Both the position numbers and the translations under genes were made by a program. Shown in pieces: positions 27,540 to 36,651 of a DNA stretch of 64,000 bases. Position 1 is the first letter of the stretch. Each line of letters begins with the position of its first letter. The notes below the pieces were generated by a model. It had not been told where the DNA came from. It searched no databases and saw nothing but the letters and a program-made list of their open reading frames with translations. The stretch spans positions 2,294,001-2,358,000 of the forward strand of contig NZ_CP104307.1 of assembly GCF_025252405.1 (NCBI RefSeq). Reading direction: 5' to 3'. The stretch is from Flavobacterium sp. TR2 (lineage in GTDB: Bacteria > Bacteroidota > Bacteroidia > Flavobacteriales > Flavobacteriaceae).

Positions 27540-29054
27540 ATGAAAAATAGATATATAAAAATATTTTGTGTCGCAATTGTAGGTGCTTTGACATTAGCTT
27601 CATGCGATAAAGGATTCGAAGAAATGAATAAGAATCCAAATGCTTTAACAGATCCAGCAGTAAAATCAATGTTTACACTTGCTGAGATTTATGTTGACGG
27701 ACAAGATTTTTCTAACACAAGAGGAAACAATTTATATGCAGCTCAAATCGTGCAGCAGTTTTCTTCGCTTGGAGGGCCAGGTTCAAAATACACCTATTCT
27801 TCTGAATATTCTGCAGCGCTTTTTGGCGAAACTTACGGTAAAGGATTAAATCAGATTTTCCAATTATTATCTGTAGTTGAGAATACGCCAGAGAATTCTA
27901 ATATGATCCAAGCTTGCAGAATCATGAAAGTTTTCTTGTTCCAAAAATTAACGGATACTTATGGTGAAGTTCCTTATTTCGACGCTGGAAAAGGGTACAA
28001 CGGAAACGTATTTTCTCCAAAATATGACACACAAGAAGCCATCTACAATGACCTTTTAAAAGAATTGGACGAAGCTGGAACTGCATTGGATGCAGGCAAA
28101 CCATTTGTTGGAAACGCCGATTTGTATTACCAGAGCGATGTCGCAAGATGGAAAAAATTGGCAAACTCACTAATGTTAAGAGTAGCCATGCGTTTGTCTA
28201 AAGTAAATCCAGCGAAAGCAAAAGAATTTGTAGAAAAAGCCTATGCAAAAGGAGTTTTTACATCAAATGATGACAGTTTGGTTTTAAAGCATGATGCAGG
28301 TCCTGCGGGAGTAAAAACCAATCCGATTACATCTTCTTGGGTTAGAAACGATTTGAATGGAGGAGAATCTAACATTAAATTCAGTAAAACATTTATCGAT
28401 TTGTTGAAAAACACAAACGATCCTCGTTTGAGAATTTATGCAAAATTGGAAGCAACAGGAAACAATAACCCAGCAAGTCAGCAAGGTTTGGCAAATGACG
28501 CAAAAGAATTTCCAGGCGGAGACAAAAAACTGTTCTCAGATCCAAACACATCTACAGTATTGCGTTTAGACGCTCCAACATTAATCATGTCTTATGCTGA
28601 GGTTCAGTTTTTATTGGCAGAAGCATCAGTAAAAGGATGGAACGTAGGCGGATCGGCTCAAACGTATTATGAAAATGGAGTAAGAGCAGCAATGAACATT
28701 TTAACCATTTTTGGAGATAAAGTGCCTGCAGTTTCACCGGCAGAATACAACACTTACATTACAACCTATCCATTTAAATCTGCAGGAACAGAAGCGCAGA
28801 AAATTGAGCAGATTATCACTCAAAAATGGATTGTATTATTATTCAACGGTTTTGAAGCATTCTCAGAATACAGAAGAACTGGCTATCCAGTATTAGTTCC
28901 TGTTAATGATCCAACTGGAGATACAAAAGGAACAATTCCGAGAAGATTAATTTATGATCAGTCAGAACTTATCACAAATGAGGCTAATTATAAAGAAGCA
29001 ATTCAACGTCAAGGTTTAGATTTAATGACCACAAGAATCTGGTGGGATAAATAA
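27540..29054 (+). CDS. SusD/RagB-family glycan-binding lipoprotein
   Basis: 504 residues with a lipoprotein signal (lipobox TLASC, Cys22) and the SusD-like start FEEMNKNPNAL. Tetratricopeptide-like helices of the family are recognisable (DLYYQSDVARWKKLANSLM, APTLIMSYAEVQFLLAEA). It forms the lid of the SusC barrel on the cell surface and captures the glycan. It is encoded 12 bases after SusC, as in nearly all such pairs. The NKNP start places it with the SusD-like group having that motif. Binding specificity cannot be read from sequence. Confidence 0.93.
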   Translation: MKNRYIKIFCVAIVGALTLASCDKGFEEMNKNPNALTDPAVKSMFTLAEIYVDGQDFSNTRGNNLYAAQIVQQFSSLGGPGSKYTYSSEYSAALFGETYGKGLNQIFQLLSVVENTPENSNMIQACRIMKVFLFQKLTDTYGEVPYFDAGKGYNGNVFSPKYDTQEAIYNDLLKELDEAGTALDAGKPFVGNADLYYQSDVARWKKLANSLMLRVAMRLSKVNPAKAKEFVEKAYAKGVFTSNDDSLVLKHDAGPAGVKTNPITSSWVRNDLNGGESNIKFSKTFIDLLKNTNDPRLRIYAKLEATGNNNPASQQGLANDAKEFPGGDKKLFSDPNTSTVLRLDAPTLIMSYAEVQFLLAEASVKGWNVGGSAQTYYENGVRAAMNILTIFGDKVPAVSPAEYNTYITTYPFKSAGTEAQKIEQIITQKWIVLLFNGFEAFSEYRRTGYPVLVPVNDPTGDTKGTIPRRLIYDQSELITNEANYKEAIQRQGLDLMTTRIWWDK

Positions 29055-29081
29055 TTTTTAAATTGGTTGGTTAGTTAGGAT

Positions 29082-29114
29082 AAGTCGGGTACTGAGCATA
29101 CCCGGCTTATTTTT
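29082..29114 (+). terminator. terminator after susD
   Basis: AAGTCGGGTA-N7-TACCCGGCTT followed by ATTTTT. It separates the susCD transcript from the glycosidase genes, or tunes read-through, which would explain higher expression of susCD than of the enzymes. Confidence 0.75.
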
Positions 29115-29390
29115 AAAATCATAAAATTGATTGATCTGAGAAGTATAGGATTGAAAAATTATTTTACAGATTTAAATGCTTTTTTTTCGCAGCAAACAAA
29201 TGCGATTCTGCTGAAAAAGATGGATTTTATTTTCTGGATTTTAAAAAATTTCAAAACGGTATATTTAAAGTTGATTTCAATTATTTGAATTTAAAGGCAA
29301 TCCATATCAAAATCATAATAAAGCATAAGGCAGTGGTAAAGAAAATATTTCTAGTTGTATTTAGAGTTACTAACAAAGAATAAATTCTAG

Positions 29391-29422
29391 GAGAAGGAAC
29401 GGCAGTCAGTTCTTTCCTTCTC
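29391..29422 (+). other. leader hairpin before the GH2 gene
   Basis: Inverted repeat GAGAAGGAA / TTCCTTCTC around CGGCAGTCAGTTCT, without a T-run, 63 bases before the GH2 start. It could stabilise a processed 5' end or modulate translation. The remaining 29115-29390 shows only an 80-codon frame without a start codon. Confidence 0.4.
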
Positions 29423-29485
29423 TAAACTGCCAAATTACTTACCTTTTTGCTAAATTTAGAAGGTAATAATATAGTACTCAGTAAA

Positions 29486-31474
29486 ATGAATTATCAAAAT
29501 AAACTTCATTGGATAATGTGCCTTTGCCTGGCAAGTTTTACATCAATTGCTTTTGCGCAGAAAATTGATTTAAAAAATAATTGGTCGTACCGTGAAGAAA
29601 AAACACAGAAATGGCATTCGGCAACTGTTCCCGGAGAAATTCATACCGATTTGTTAAACAGCAAATTAATACCCGATCCATTTTACAGAGATAACGAGGA
29701 AAAACTGCAATGGATTGAACGCAAAAATTGGGAATATAAAACAGTTTTTCAGGTTACGGCAAATATGCTGAAAAAGAAAAATACAGAATTAGTTTTTGAC
29801 GGATTAGATACGTATGCATCTGTTTATGTAAACAATCAGCTGGTTTTAAAAGCCGACAATATGTTCCGTCAATGGCGTGTTGACGTTAAAAAAGCCTTGA
29901 AATCTGGAAATAATAATTTGCGAATCGTATTTCAATCGGCACAAAATGTAGTCGATTCGCTGGCAAAAAAAGATGATCCATTTGTAATTCCAGACAATCC
30001 TCGCGCCTATGTTCGCAAGGCGCAATATCATTTTGGTTGGGATTGGGGACCAAAATTTACAACCTGCGGAATATGGAAAACGCCAAGATTTGAAGCTTAC
30101 GACGAAATAGAACCTGAGAAGCCTTATGTTTTAAATCGAAAAATCGAATTGATACAAGATAAAGACAGTCTCGGCCGCTCTTTTTATTTTAAAATTGACG
30201 GAAAGCCAGTTTATATGAAAGGAGCCAATTACATTCCATCAGACGCTTTTCTTTCTAGAGTAACCAAAAAGGAGTATGAAAAAATAGTTTTATCTGCCAA
30301 AGAAGCCAATATGAATATGCTTCGCGTTTGGGGAGGCGGCATTTATGAAGACGATTATTTCTACGATTTATGCGATAAATACGGCATAAACGTCTGGCAG
30401 GATTTTATGTTTGCCGGAACAATGGTTCCGGGAGACGATGCCTTTTTTGATAATGTAAAAAAAGAAGTTCAATATCAGGTCAAGAGATTGCGCCATCATC
30501 CGAGCATTGTTTTATGGTGCGGAAATAATGAATCTGATGAAGCTTTTAAAAATTGGGGCTGGATGAAAAGCTTCAAAATTTCAAAGCAAGATTCAACCAA
30601 ATTATGGAAAGATTACACGCGTTTATTTCATGACAGTATTCCAAAATGGGTAAAAGAAGTCGATGGCAAACGTCCATATTTAAGCTCTTCGCCATTATAT
30701 CATTGGTCAAAAGCAAAAAGTGTAACCGAAGGAGATAGCCATTATTGGGGAATTTGGTGGGGATTGGAAGATATTGAAGCCGTTCAGAAAAAGACAGGAC
30801 GTTTTGTAAGCGAATACGGAATGCTGTCTTTGCCAAATTATAATTCAATTGAAAGTTTTACTTCTCCAGAGGATCGACATTTGTATTCAGATATACTAAA
30901 AGTACATTTAAAAGCGGGAAAAGGTTTTGAAAAATTAGACACCTATCTTGGTAAGTATTTCATCGATGCATCCAAAATAAAAAACATGAATCTGGAAGAT
31001 TATGCCTACTTGAGCCAGTGTATGCATTATTATGCAATAAAAAACATTGTCGGCATTCATCGTGCTAAAGCGCCTTACAACATGGGAACTTTAGTCTGGC
31101 AGCTAAATGACTGCTGGCCTGTAGCGAGTTGGAGCATTACCGATTACAATAATCGACAGCCCAAAGCAGCTTGGTATGCCATAAAAGAAGCATACAGAGA
31201 CGATATAAAACCAGAAACCGATTTTACGCATCCAAAAGATTTGGCATTAGAAGACCCAAAAATCAGTTGGGAGATAAAAGGAAATAATGTAATTGTGAAA
31301 GCGCAGAAAATGGCAAAATACGTTTGCATTTCAATGAAAGGGTATAACGGAAAATGGAGCGACAATTACTTTGATTTAAAAGCGGGAGAAGAAAAAACAA
31401 TTTCGTTTGAAGGCAAAATAGCGAAGCCTGAAATTAAGATTTATTCTTTGTTTGAGGTTTTAAAGAGGTACTAA
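29486..31474 (+). CDS. GH2 beta-mannosidase-like enzyme lacking two Ig-like domains
   Basis: The start at ATG 29486 gives a signal peptide (MNYQNKLHWIMCLCLASFTS). The 662 residues carry the sugar-binding domain of family-2 beta-mannosidases (~22-205; VPGEIHTDLL, FDGLDTYASVYVN, HFGWDWGPKF) and the TIM barrel (~225-560; MKGANYIPSD, LRVWGGGIYEDD). The acid/base is E349 in WCGNNES and the nucleophile E443 in VSEYGMLS. Classical homologs are ~850 residues. Here FEAYDEI joins EPEKPY directly where an Ig-like domain of ~100 residues is expected (~209), and after QPKAAWYAIKEAYRD the chain goes straight to the last domain, so a second Ig-like domain is missing too. Expected reaction: release of beta-linked mannose, such as the Man-beta1,4-GlcNAc core of N-glycans. 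Confidence 0.88.
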   Translation: MNYQNKLHWIMCLCLASFTSIAFAQKIDLKNNWSYREEKTQKWHSATVPGEIHTDLLNSKLIPDPFYRDNEEKLQWIERKNWEYKTVFQVTANMLKKKNTELVFDGLDTYASVYVNNQLVLKADNMFRQWRVDVKKALKSGNNNLRIVFQSAQNVVDSLAKKDDPFVIPDNPRAYVRKAQYHFGWDWGPKFTTCGIWKTPRFEAYDEIEPEKPYVLNRKIELIQDKDSLGRSFYFKIDGKPVYMKGANYIPSDAFLSRVTKKEYEKIVLSAKEANMNMLRVWGGGIYEDDYFYDLCDKYGINVWQDFMFAGTMVPGDDAFFDNVKKEVQYQVKRLRHHPSIVLWCGNNESDEAFKNWGWMKSFKISKQDSTKLWKDYTRLFHDSIPKWVKEVDGKRPYLSSSPLYHWSKAKSVTEGDSHYWGIWWGLEDIEAVQKKTGRFVSEYGMLSLPNYNSIESFTSPEDRHLYSDILKVHLKAGKGFEKLDTYLGKYFIDASKIKNMNLEDYAYLSQCMHYYAIKNIVGIHRAKAPYNMGTLVWQLNDCWPVASWSITDYNNRQPKAAWYAIKEAYRDDIKPETDFTHPKDLALEDPKISWEIKGNNVIVKAQKMAKYVCISMKGYNGKWSDNYFDLKAGEEKTISFEGKIAKPEIKIYSLFEVLKRY

Positions 31475-31489
31475 GGTTCTAAGGTGCTG

Positions 31490-31767
31490 AGGTTCTAAGT
31501 TGCAAAGGGGCAAAGGTTTTTCGTAGAGACGCCCTGCGGTGCGTCTTACGCTGAGGTGCTAAGTTGCAAAGCGACAAAGGTTTCCTGTAGAGACGCACTG
31601 CGGTGCGTCTTACACTGAGGAGTTAAGGTACTGAGGTTCTAAGTTGCAAAGTGACCAAGGTTTTCTGTAGAGGCGCACTGCAGTGCGTCTCCTTACGAAG
31701 ATGAGAGTTCATTTTTTTATCATAACGTTCTATAAATTGACCGTAGAGACGCACCGCAACGTGTCTA
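31490..31767. repeat. intergenic GTAGAGACGCACTGCGGTGCGTCT palindromic repeats
   Basis: Four palindromic units (31523-31548, 31587-31613, 31667-31690, 31743-31767) are embedded in imperfect ~65-80-bp tandem repeats that also share GAGGTTCTAAGTTGCAAAG. The units can form stable hairpins. Such dispersed palindromes are common between genes in Bacteroidota. They fill the gap between the GH2 and first GH92 gene. Confidence 0.75.
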
Positions 31768-31793
31768 ACACACAGAATAAAAAATTAAAATAT

Positions 31794-34055
31794 ATGAGAA
31801 TAGCATTTAGCGGATTTTTGGCATTAGGCTTACTTTTTGCCAATCCGATAATTTCACAGCAAAAAAAGGCAAAACAAACAGATGTAAGTTATACGCAATA
31901 TGTAGATCCGCTTATTGGTTCGGCGGGTCATGGGCACGTATTTGTGGGTGCAAATGTTCCGTTTGGAGCCGTGCAGCTTGGACCGGTAAATATTTTTGAA
32001 GGCTGGGACTGGTGCAGCGGCTACAATTATGCCAGCAATACGATTTTAGGTTTTACGCATACGCATTTGAGCGGAACGGGAATTGGCGATTTAAATGATA
32101 TTCTCGTTTTACCTGTCAGCGGAAAAGTCGGCTTGACCAAAGGAACAAAAGAAGATATGGCGAACGGTTACGGTTCATATTTCTCTCATAAAAATGAAGT
32201 TGTAAAACCAGGCTATTACAGCGTTTTATTGGATAAATATAAAATCAAAGCCGAACTGACAGCCAGCGAAAGAGTCGGTTTTCATAAATATACTTTTGAA
32301 AACACAGACGATTCACACATTTTAATTGATCTTGCTGATGGAATTGGCTGGGACAGACCCGTAAAAACGTTCATTAAAAAAATTAGTGCAACTAAAATAG
32401 AAGGCTATCGCTATTCTTCAGGATGGGCAGCAGATCAGCGCATTTATTTTGCAATGGAATTCTCTGAACCAATCGCAAATATGATGGTTTATGACAGTAC
32501 AGCTGTGGTGAAAGGAACAGAAGGCGAAGGCCTAAAAATAAAAGCAGTTTTAGATTTCAAAACCTTAAAAAATAAACAGATTCTGGTAAAAGTCGGAATT
32601 TCTCCAGTTAGTGCAGAAAATGCATCTGCTAATATAAAAGCAGAAATTCCGAATTGGGATTTTGAAGCGACTGTAAAACTGGCGGATTCAAAATGGAACA
32701 AAGAGCTTAATAAAGTTCAGATCAAAGCAGACGAAAAAACAAGGAAAGTTTTCTATACGTCATTGTACCATACAATGTTTGCACCTTCGATTTTTAATGA
32801 TGGCAATGGAGATTACTTAGGAACAGACAAAAAAGTCTACGAAAAAGCTAATTTTACCAATTACACCACTTTTTCGCTTTGGGACACTTACCGCGGACTG
32901 CATCCATTATATACTATTACGCAGCCTGAAAAAATCAATGATATTGTAAAATCGTTTTTAGCGATTTATCAGCAGCAGGGAAGATTGCCTGTTTGGCATT
33001 TAATGGGCAACGAAACCAATACGATGAACGGAAACCATTCGATAGCCGTTATTGTCGATGCGTATTTAAAAGGATACCGCGATTATGATACCGATCTAGC
33101 ATACGAAGCCATTAAAAAAACGGCAATGCAAACCCGAGACGGAATGGACTATGTTCAGAAACTAGAATATATTCCAGCCGATAAACTTTTAGAATCTGTC
33201 GGAAACGCTTTAGAATATGCCATAGATGATTACTGCATCGCCTTAATGGCTAAAGCTTTAAACAAAACAGACGATTATAATTATTTTACCAAAAGAGCCA
33301 ATTTATACAAATTGTATTTTGATAAAGAAACCACTTTTATGCGCGGTAAATTGGCAAATGGCAATTGGAGAACGCCATTTAATCCGCTTTCATCGGCACA
33401 CCGTAAAGACGACTATGTTGAAGGAAATGCATGGCAATACACTTGGCTGGTACCGCAAGATCCGTACGGTTTGATCGATTTGTTTGGGAGCGAAGATAAA
33501 TTTATCGCAAAATTGGATTCGCTTTTCCTGTTGACAGATAAAGTAGAAGGCGAGGACGTTTCGCCAGATATCAGCGGTTTGATTGGCCAATATGCTCACG
33601 GAAACGAACCCAATCATCATATTCCGTATTTGTATGCGTACGCAGGACAGCCTTGGAAAACAGCAAAATTAATTCGAGAAATCGACGAGAAATTCTACTC
33701 AACAAAGCCAGACGGATTATGCGGCAATGAAGATTTAGGACAAATGTCGGCTTGGTACGTTTTATCTTCTATGGGGTTCTATTCGGTTAATCCGGCTAAC
33801 GGAATATATGTTTTAGGAAGTCCGTTGGTAAATAATGCTGTAATTCATCATAAAAAAGGAATTTCATTTACGATAAATGCCGTTAACAACAGCGCTTCAA
33901 ATATCTATATTCAAAAAGCAGAATACAATGGAAAATCTTATGCAAAATCCTATATCACACAAGAAATGATTGTAAAAGGAGGAGAGCTGAAATTGTATAT
34001 GGGAAGCAAACCATCAACTACATTTGGAGTTAAGAAAGAAGACAGACCGCTTTAG
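31794..34055 (+). CDS. GH92 alpha-mannosidase (first copy)
   Basis: The start at ATG 31794 gives a signal peptide (MRIAFSGFLALGLLFANPII); in-frame starts upstream lie in repeat DNA. The 753 residues have the two GH92 domains: beta-sandwich with YVDPLIGSAGHGHVF, and (alpha/alpha)6 barrel with the acid in YVEGNAWQYTW (E543), HGNEPNHH (~602-608) and the base region CGNEDLGQMSAW (~643-654). GH92 enzymes are calcium-dependent, inverting exo-alpha-mannosidases acting on alpha-1,2, 1,3, 1,4 or 1,6 links. All motifs are intact. It would trim alpha-mannose from imported or surface-bound oligosaccharides, probably in the periplasm. Confidence 0.93.
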   Translation: MRIAFSGFLALGLLFANPIISQQKKAKQTDVSYTQYVDPLIGSAGHGHVFVGANVPFGAVQLGPVNIFEGWDWCSGYNYASNTILGFTHTHLSGTGIGDLNDILVLPVSGKVGLTKGTKEDMANGYGSYFSHKNEVVKPGYYSVLLDKYKIKAELTASERVGFHKYTFENTDDSHILIDLADGIGWDRPVKTFIKKISATKIEGYRYSSGWAADQRIYFAMEFSEPIANMMVYDSTAVVKGTEGEGLKIKAVLDFKTLKNKQILVKVGISPVSAENASANIKAEIPNWDFEATVKLADSKWNKELNKVQIKADEKTRKVFYTSLYHTMFAPSIFNDGNGDYLGTDKKVYEKANFTNYTTFSLWDTYRGLHPLYTITQPEKINDIVKSFLAIYQQQGRLPVWHLMGNETNTMNGNHSIAVIVDAYLKGYRDYDTDLAYEAIKKTAMQTRDGMDYVQKLEYIPADKLLESVGNALEYAIDDYCIALMAKALNKTDDYNYFTKRANLYKLYFDKETTFMRGKLANGNWRTPFNPLSSAHRKDDYVEGNAWQYTWLVPQDPYGLIDLFGSEDKFIAKLDSLFLLTDKVEGEDVSPDISGLIGQYAHGNEPNHHIPYLYAYAGQPWKTAKLIREIDEKFYSTKPDGLCGNEDLGQMSAWYVLSSMGFYSVNPANGIYVLGSPLVNNAVIHHKKGISFTINAVNNSASNIYIQKAEYNGKSYAKSYITQEMIVKGGELKLYMGSKPSTTFGVKKEDRPL

Positions 34056-34088
34056 GATTTTAGATTTTAGAATATAGATTTTAGATTT

Positions 34089-34344
34089 CCTAACAGGTTT
34101 TAAAAACCTGTTAGGTGTGATTTAAGTTTAAGATTTATGGTCGCTTTGTCAAAGTTTAGACGGTAGAGATTCGCATTGTATAAAAAAATAAATGCCTAAC
34201 AGGTTTTAAAAACCTGTTAGGTGTGATTTAAGTTCAAGATTTATGGTCGCTTTGTCAAGGTTTTAAACTTTGACAAAGTTTAGACAGTAGAGATTCGCAT
34301 TGTATAAAAAATAAATACCTAACAGGTTTTAAAAACCTGTTAGG
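34089..34344. repeat. three copies of a 27-bp perfect palindrome
   Basis: CCTAACAGGTTTT-A-AAAACCTGTTAGG occurs at 34089-34115, 34195-34221 and 34318-34344. The first two are each followed by a near-identical ~80-bp spacer (GATTTATGGTCGCTTTGTCAA and TAGAGATTCGCATTGTAT), and the second spacer has a 17-base insertion. It lies between the two GH92 genes, where it may end transcripts or protect the mRNA. Confidence 0.8.
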
Positions 34345-34359
34345 ATAACAACACAGAGT

Positions 34360-36645
34360 ATGAAAATAAAAAGTTTAATTTTTTTAGGAATTTTACAGTC
34401 CTCTCTTTTTTTGAATGCACAGGTAAAAGCCTTAGATCCTGTTGAATATGTAAATCCGTTAATGGGAACGCAGTCTTTGCACAATCTTTCAAACGGAAAC
34501 ACTTATCCTGCCATTTGCAGACCATGGGGAATGAATTTCTGGACGCCGCAAACAGGGAAAATGGGCGACGGATGGGCTTATACCTACACGGCAGAAAAAA
34601 TCAGAGGATTTAAGCAGACCCATCAGCCTTCGCCTTGGATGAACGATTATGGTCAGTTTTCGATTATGCCTGTTACAGGTAAATTGGCTTTCGCCGAAGA
34701 GGAAAGAGCAAGCTGGTTCAGCCATAAAGCAGAAGTTTCAAAACCTTATTATTACAGCGTTTATCTTGCTGATCATGATGTTACGACTGAAATTACCACA
34801 ACAGAAAGAGCTGCGCATTTTCAGATTACATTTCCCGAAAACGATAAATCTTCTATTGTAATCGATGCTTTTGATAAAGGCTCTTACATTAAAATAATTC
34901 CATCAGAAAATAAAATAATCGGCTATACGACACGCAATAGTGGCGGAGTTCCTCAAAATTTTAAGAACTATTTTGTGCTCGTGTTCGATAAAAAGTTTGA
35001 AACCAATTCAACTTGGATTGATAAAGTTTTGACTGCTGATAAGTTGGAAGCAGAAGGAAACCATGTCGGGGCTGTTGTTACATTTAAGACCAAAAAAGGA
35101 GAAAAAGTAAATGTTAGAGTGGCGTCTTCTTTTATAAGTCAGGAACAGGCAGAACTGAATCTGAAAAACGAATTAGGCACATCGACTTTTGAGCAAACAG
35201 TTTCACAATCTAAAGCGGAATGGAACAAAGTTTTAGGAAAAATTGCTGTAGAAGACACCAATGCAGATCAGCTAAAGACTTTTTATTCCTGCTTGTACCG
35301 TACAGTTTGTTTTCCTCAGAAGCAATATGAAATCGATAAAGAAGGAAAAATTGTGCACTACAGTCCATACAACGGAAAAGTGCTGCAAGGTTATATGTAC
35401 GCAGGTACAGGATTTTGGGATACTTTCCGCGCTTTATATCCTTTGTTAAATCTGGTTTATCCTTCTATAAACAAAGAAATGCAGGAAGGGTTAATAAACG
35501 ATTATAAAGAAGGAGGATTTTTGCCAGAATGGTCAAGCCCAGGTTTCAGGGATGTCATGGTAGGAAATAATTCAGCTTCGGTGGTTTCAGATGCCTACAT
35601 GAAAGGATTGCGTGGCTATGACATCAAAACTTTGTACGAAGCGTTATTGCATGGTGCGAATAATGAGGGGCCAATGGATGCTGTGGGCAGAAAAGGAGTT
35701 CAATACTACAATGCTTTAGGGTATGTTCCATATGATGTGAAGATCAATGAAAATGCAGCGAGAACATTAGAATATGCTTATGATGATTTTGCGATCTGGA
35801 AACTGGCAAAAGCATTAAATCGCCCGAAAAAAGAAATCAGCCTCTATGAAAAACGAATGCTGAATTACAAAAAACTCTTCAATCCGTCAATTGGATTAAT
35901 GAGCGGACGAAATAAAGACGGCAGTTTTCCAGCCAATTTTAATCCGTTCAAATGGGGAGATGCTTTTACCGAAGGAAACAGCTGGCATTACAGTTGGAGC
36001 GTTTTTCACGACATTCAAGGCTTGATTGATTTAATGGGGGGCGAAAAGAATTTTACAGCAAAATTAGACGCTGTATTTACAATGCCTCCAGTTTTTGATG
36101 ACAGTTATTACGGATCTGTTATTCATGAAATTCGTGAAATGCAGATTATGAATATGGGGCAATACGCGCATGGAAACCAGCCCATCCAGCACATGATTTA
36201 TCTGTACAATTATGCAGGCGAACCTTGGAAAACGCAATATTGGTCAAGGGAAGTCATGAACCGTTTGTACAAACCGACTCCAGACGGCTATTGCGGAGAC
36301 GAAGATAACGGACAGACTTCTGCCTGGTATATATTTTCAGCAATGGGATTTTATCCTGTGTGCCCAGGAACAGAAGAATATGTTTTGGGAGCGCCTTTAT
36401 TTAAGAAAACAACTTTACAGTTAGAAAACGGAAAACAGCTTATTATCAATGCGCCAAACAATTCAGAAACTAACAAATATGTAAACGAATTGAAATGGGA
36501 TAATGCTCCTCATTCTAAAAATTACATCAACCATTTTGATGTATTAAAAGGAGGCGAATTAAATTTTGATATGACAGATTCTCCAAATTTTAAAAGGGGC
36601 ACAACAAAAGAAGCATTTCCATATTCTTATTCAACTTCAAAATAA
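34360..36645 (+). CDS. GH92 alpha-mannosidase (second copy)
   Basis: 761 residues with a signal peptide (MKIKSLIFLGILQSSLFLNA). It has GH92 motifs: YVNPLMGTQS, the acid in FTEGNSWHYSW and the base region CGDEDNGQTSAWY. Compared with the first GH92 enzyme, HGNEPNHH is replaced by HGNQPIQH and AWQYTW by SWHYSW, so the +1 subsite should differ and the two enzymes probably cut different linkages. The gene is followed after six bases by the GH125 gene, implying one transcript. Family-92 pairs with different linkage preference are usual in mannan and N-glycan loci; the specific linkage is not predicted. Confidence 0.93.
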   Translation: MKIKSLIFLGILQSSLFLNAQVKALDPVEYVNPLMGTQSLHNLSNGNTYPAICRPWGMNFWTPQTGKMGDGWAYTYTAEKIRGFKQTHQPSPWMNDYGQFSIMPVTGKLAFAEEERASWFSHKAEVSKPYYYSVYLADHDVTTEITTTERAAHFQITFPENDKSSIVIDAFDKGSYIKIIPSENKIIGYTTRNSGGVPQNFKNYFVLVFDKKFETNSTWIDKVLTADKLEAEGNHVGAVVTFKTKKGEKVNVRVASSFISQEQAELNLKNELGTSTFEQTVSQSKAEWNKVLGKIAVEDTNADQLKTFYSCLYRTVCFPQKQYEIDKEGKIVHYSPYNGKVLQGYMYAGTGFWDTFRALYPLLNLVYPSINKEMQEGLINDYKEGGFLPEWSSPGFRDVMVGNNSASVVSDAYMKGLRGYDIKTLYEALLHGANNEGPMDAVGRKGVQYYNALGYVPYDVKINENAARTLEYAYDDFAIWKLAKALNRPKKEISLYEKRMLNYKKLFNPSIGLMSGRNKDGSFPANFNPFKWGDAFTEGNSWHYSWSVFHDIQGLIDLMGGEKNFTAKLDAVFTMPPVFDDSYYGSVIHEIREMQIMNMGQYAHGNQPIQHMIYLYNYAGEPWKTQYWSREVMNRLYKPTPDGYCGDEDNGQTSAWYIFSAMGFYPVCPGTEEYVLGAPLFKKTTLQLENGKQLIINAPNNSETNKYVNELKWDNAPHSKNYINHFDVLKGGELNFDMTDSPNFKRGTTKEAFPYSYSTSK

Positions 36646-36651
36646 AAAGAT

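Noticed and set aside
29135..29380. 80-codon plus-strand frame without ATG between susD and GH2
   Set aside because: No usable start and no recognisable similarity; left as intergenic DNA.
31683..31793. N-terminal extension of the first GH92 gene
   Set aside because: The extra 37 codons lie in palindromic repeat DNA and would bury the clear signal peptide starting at 31794.
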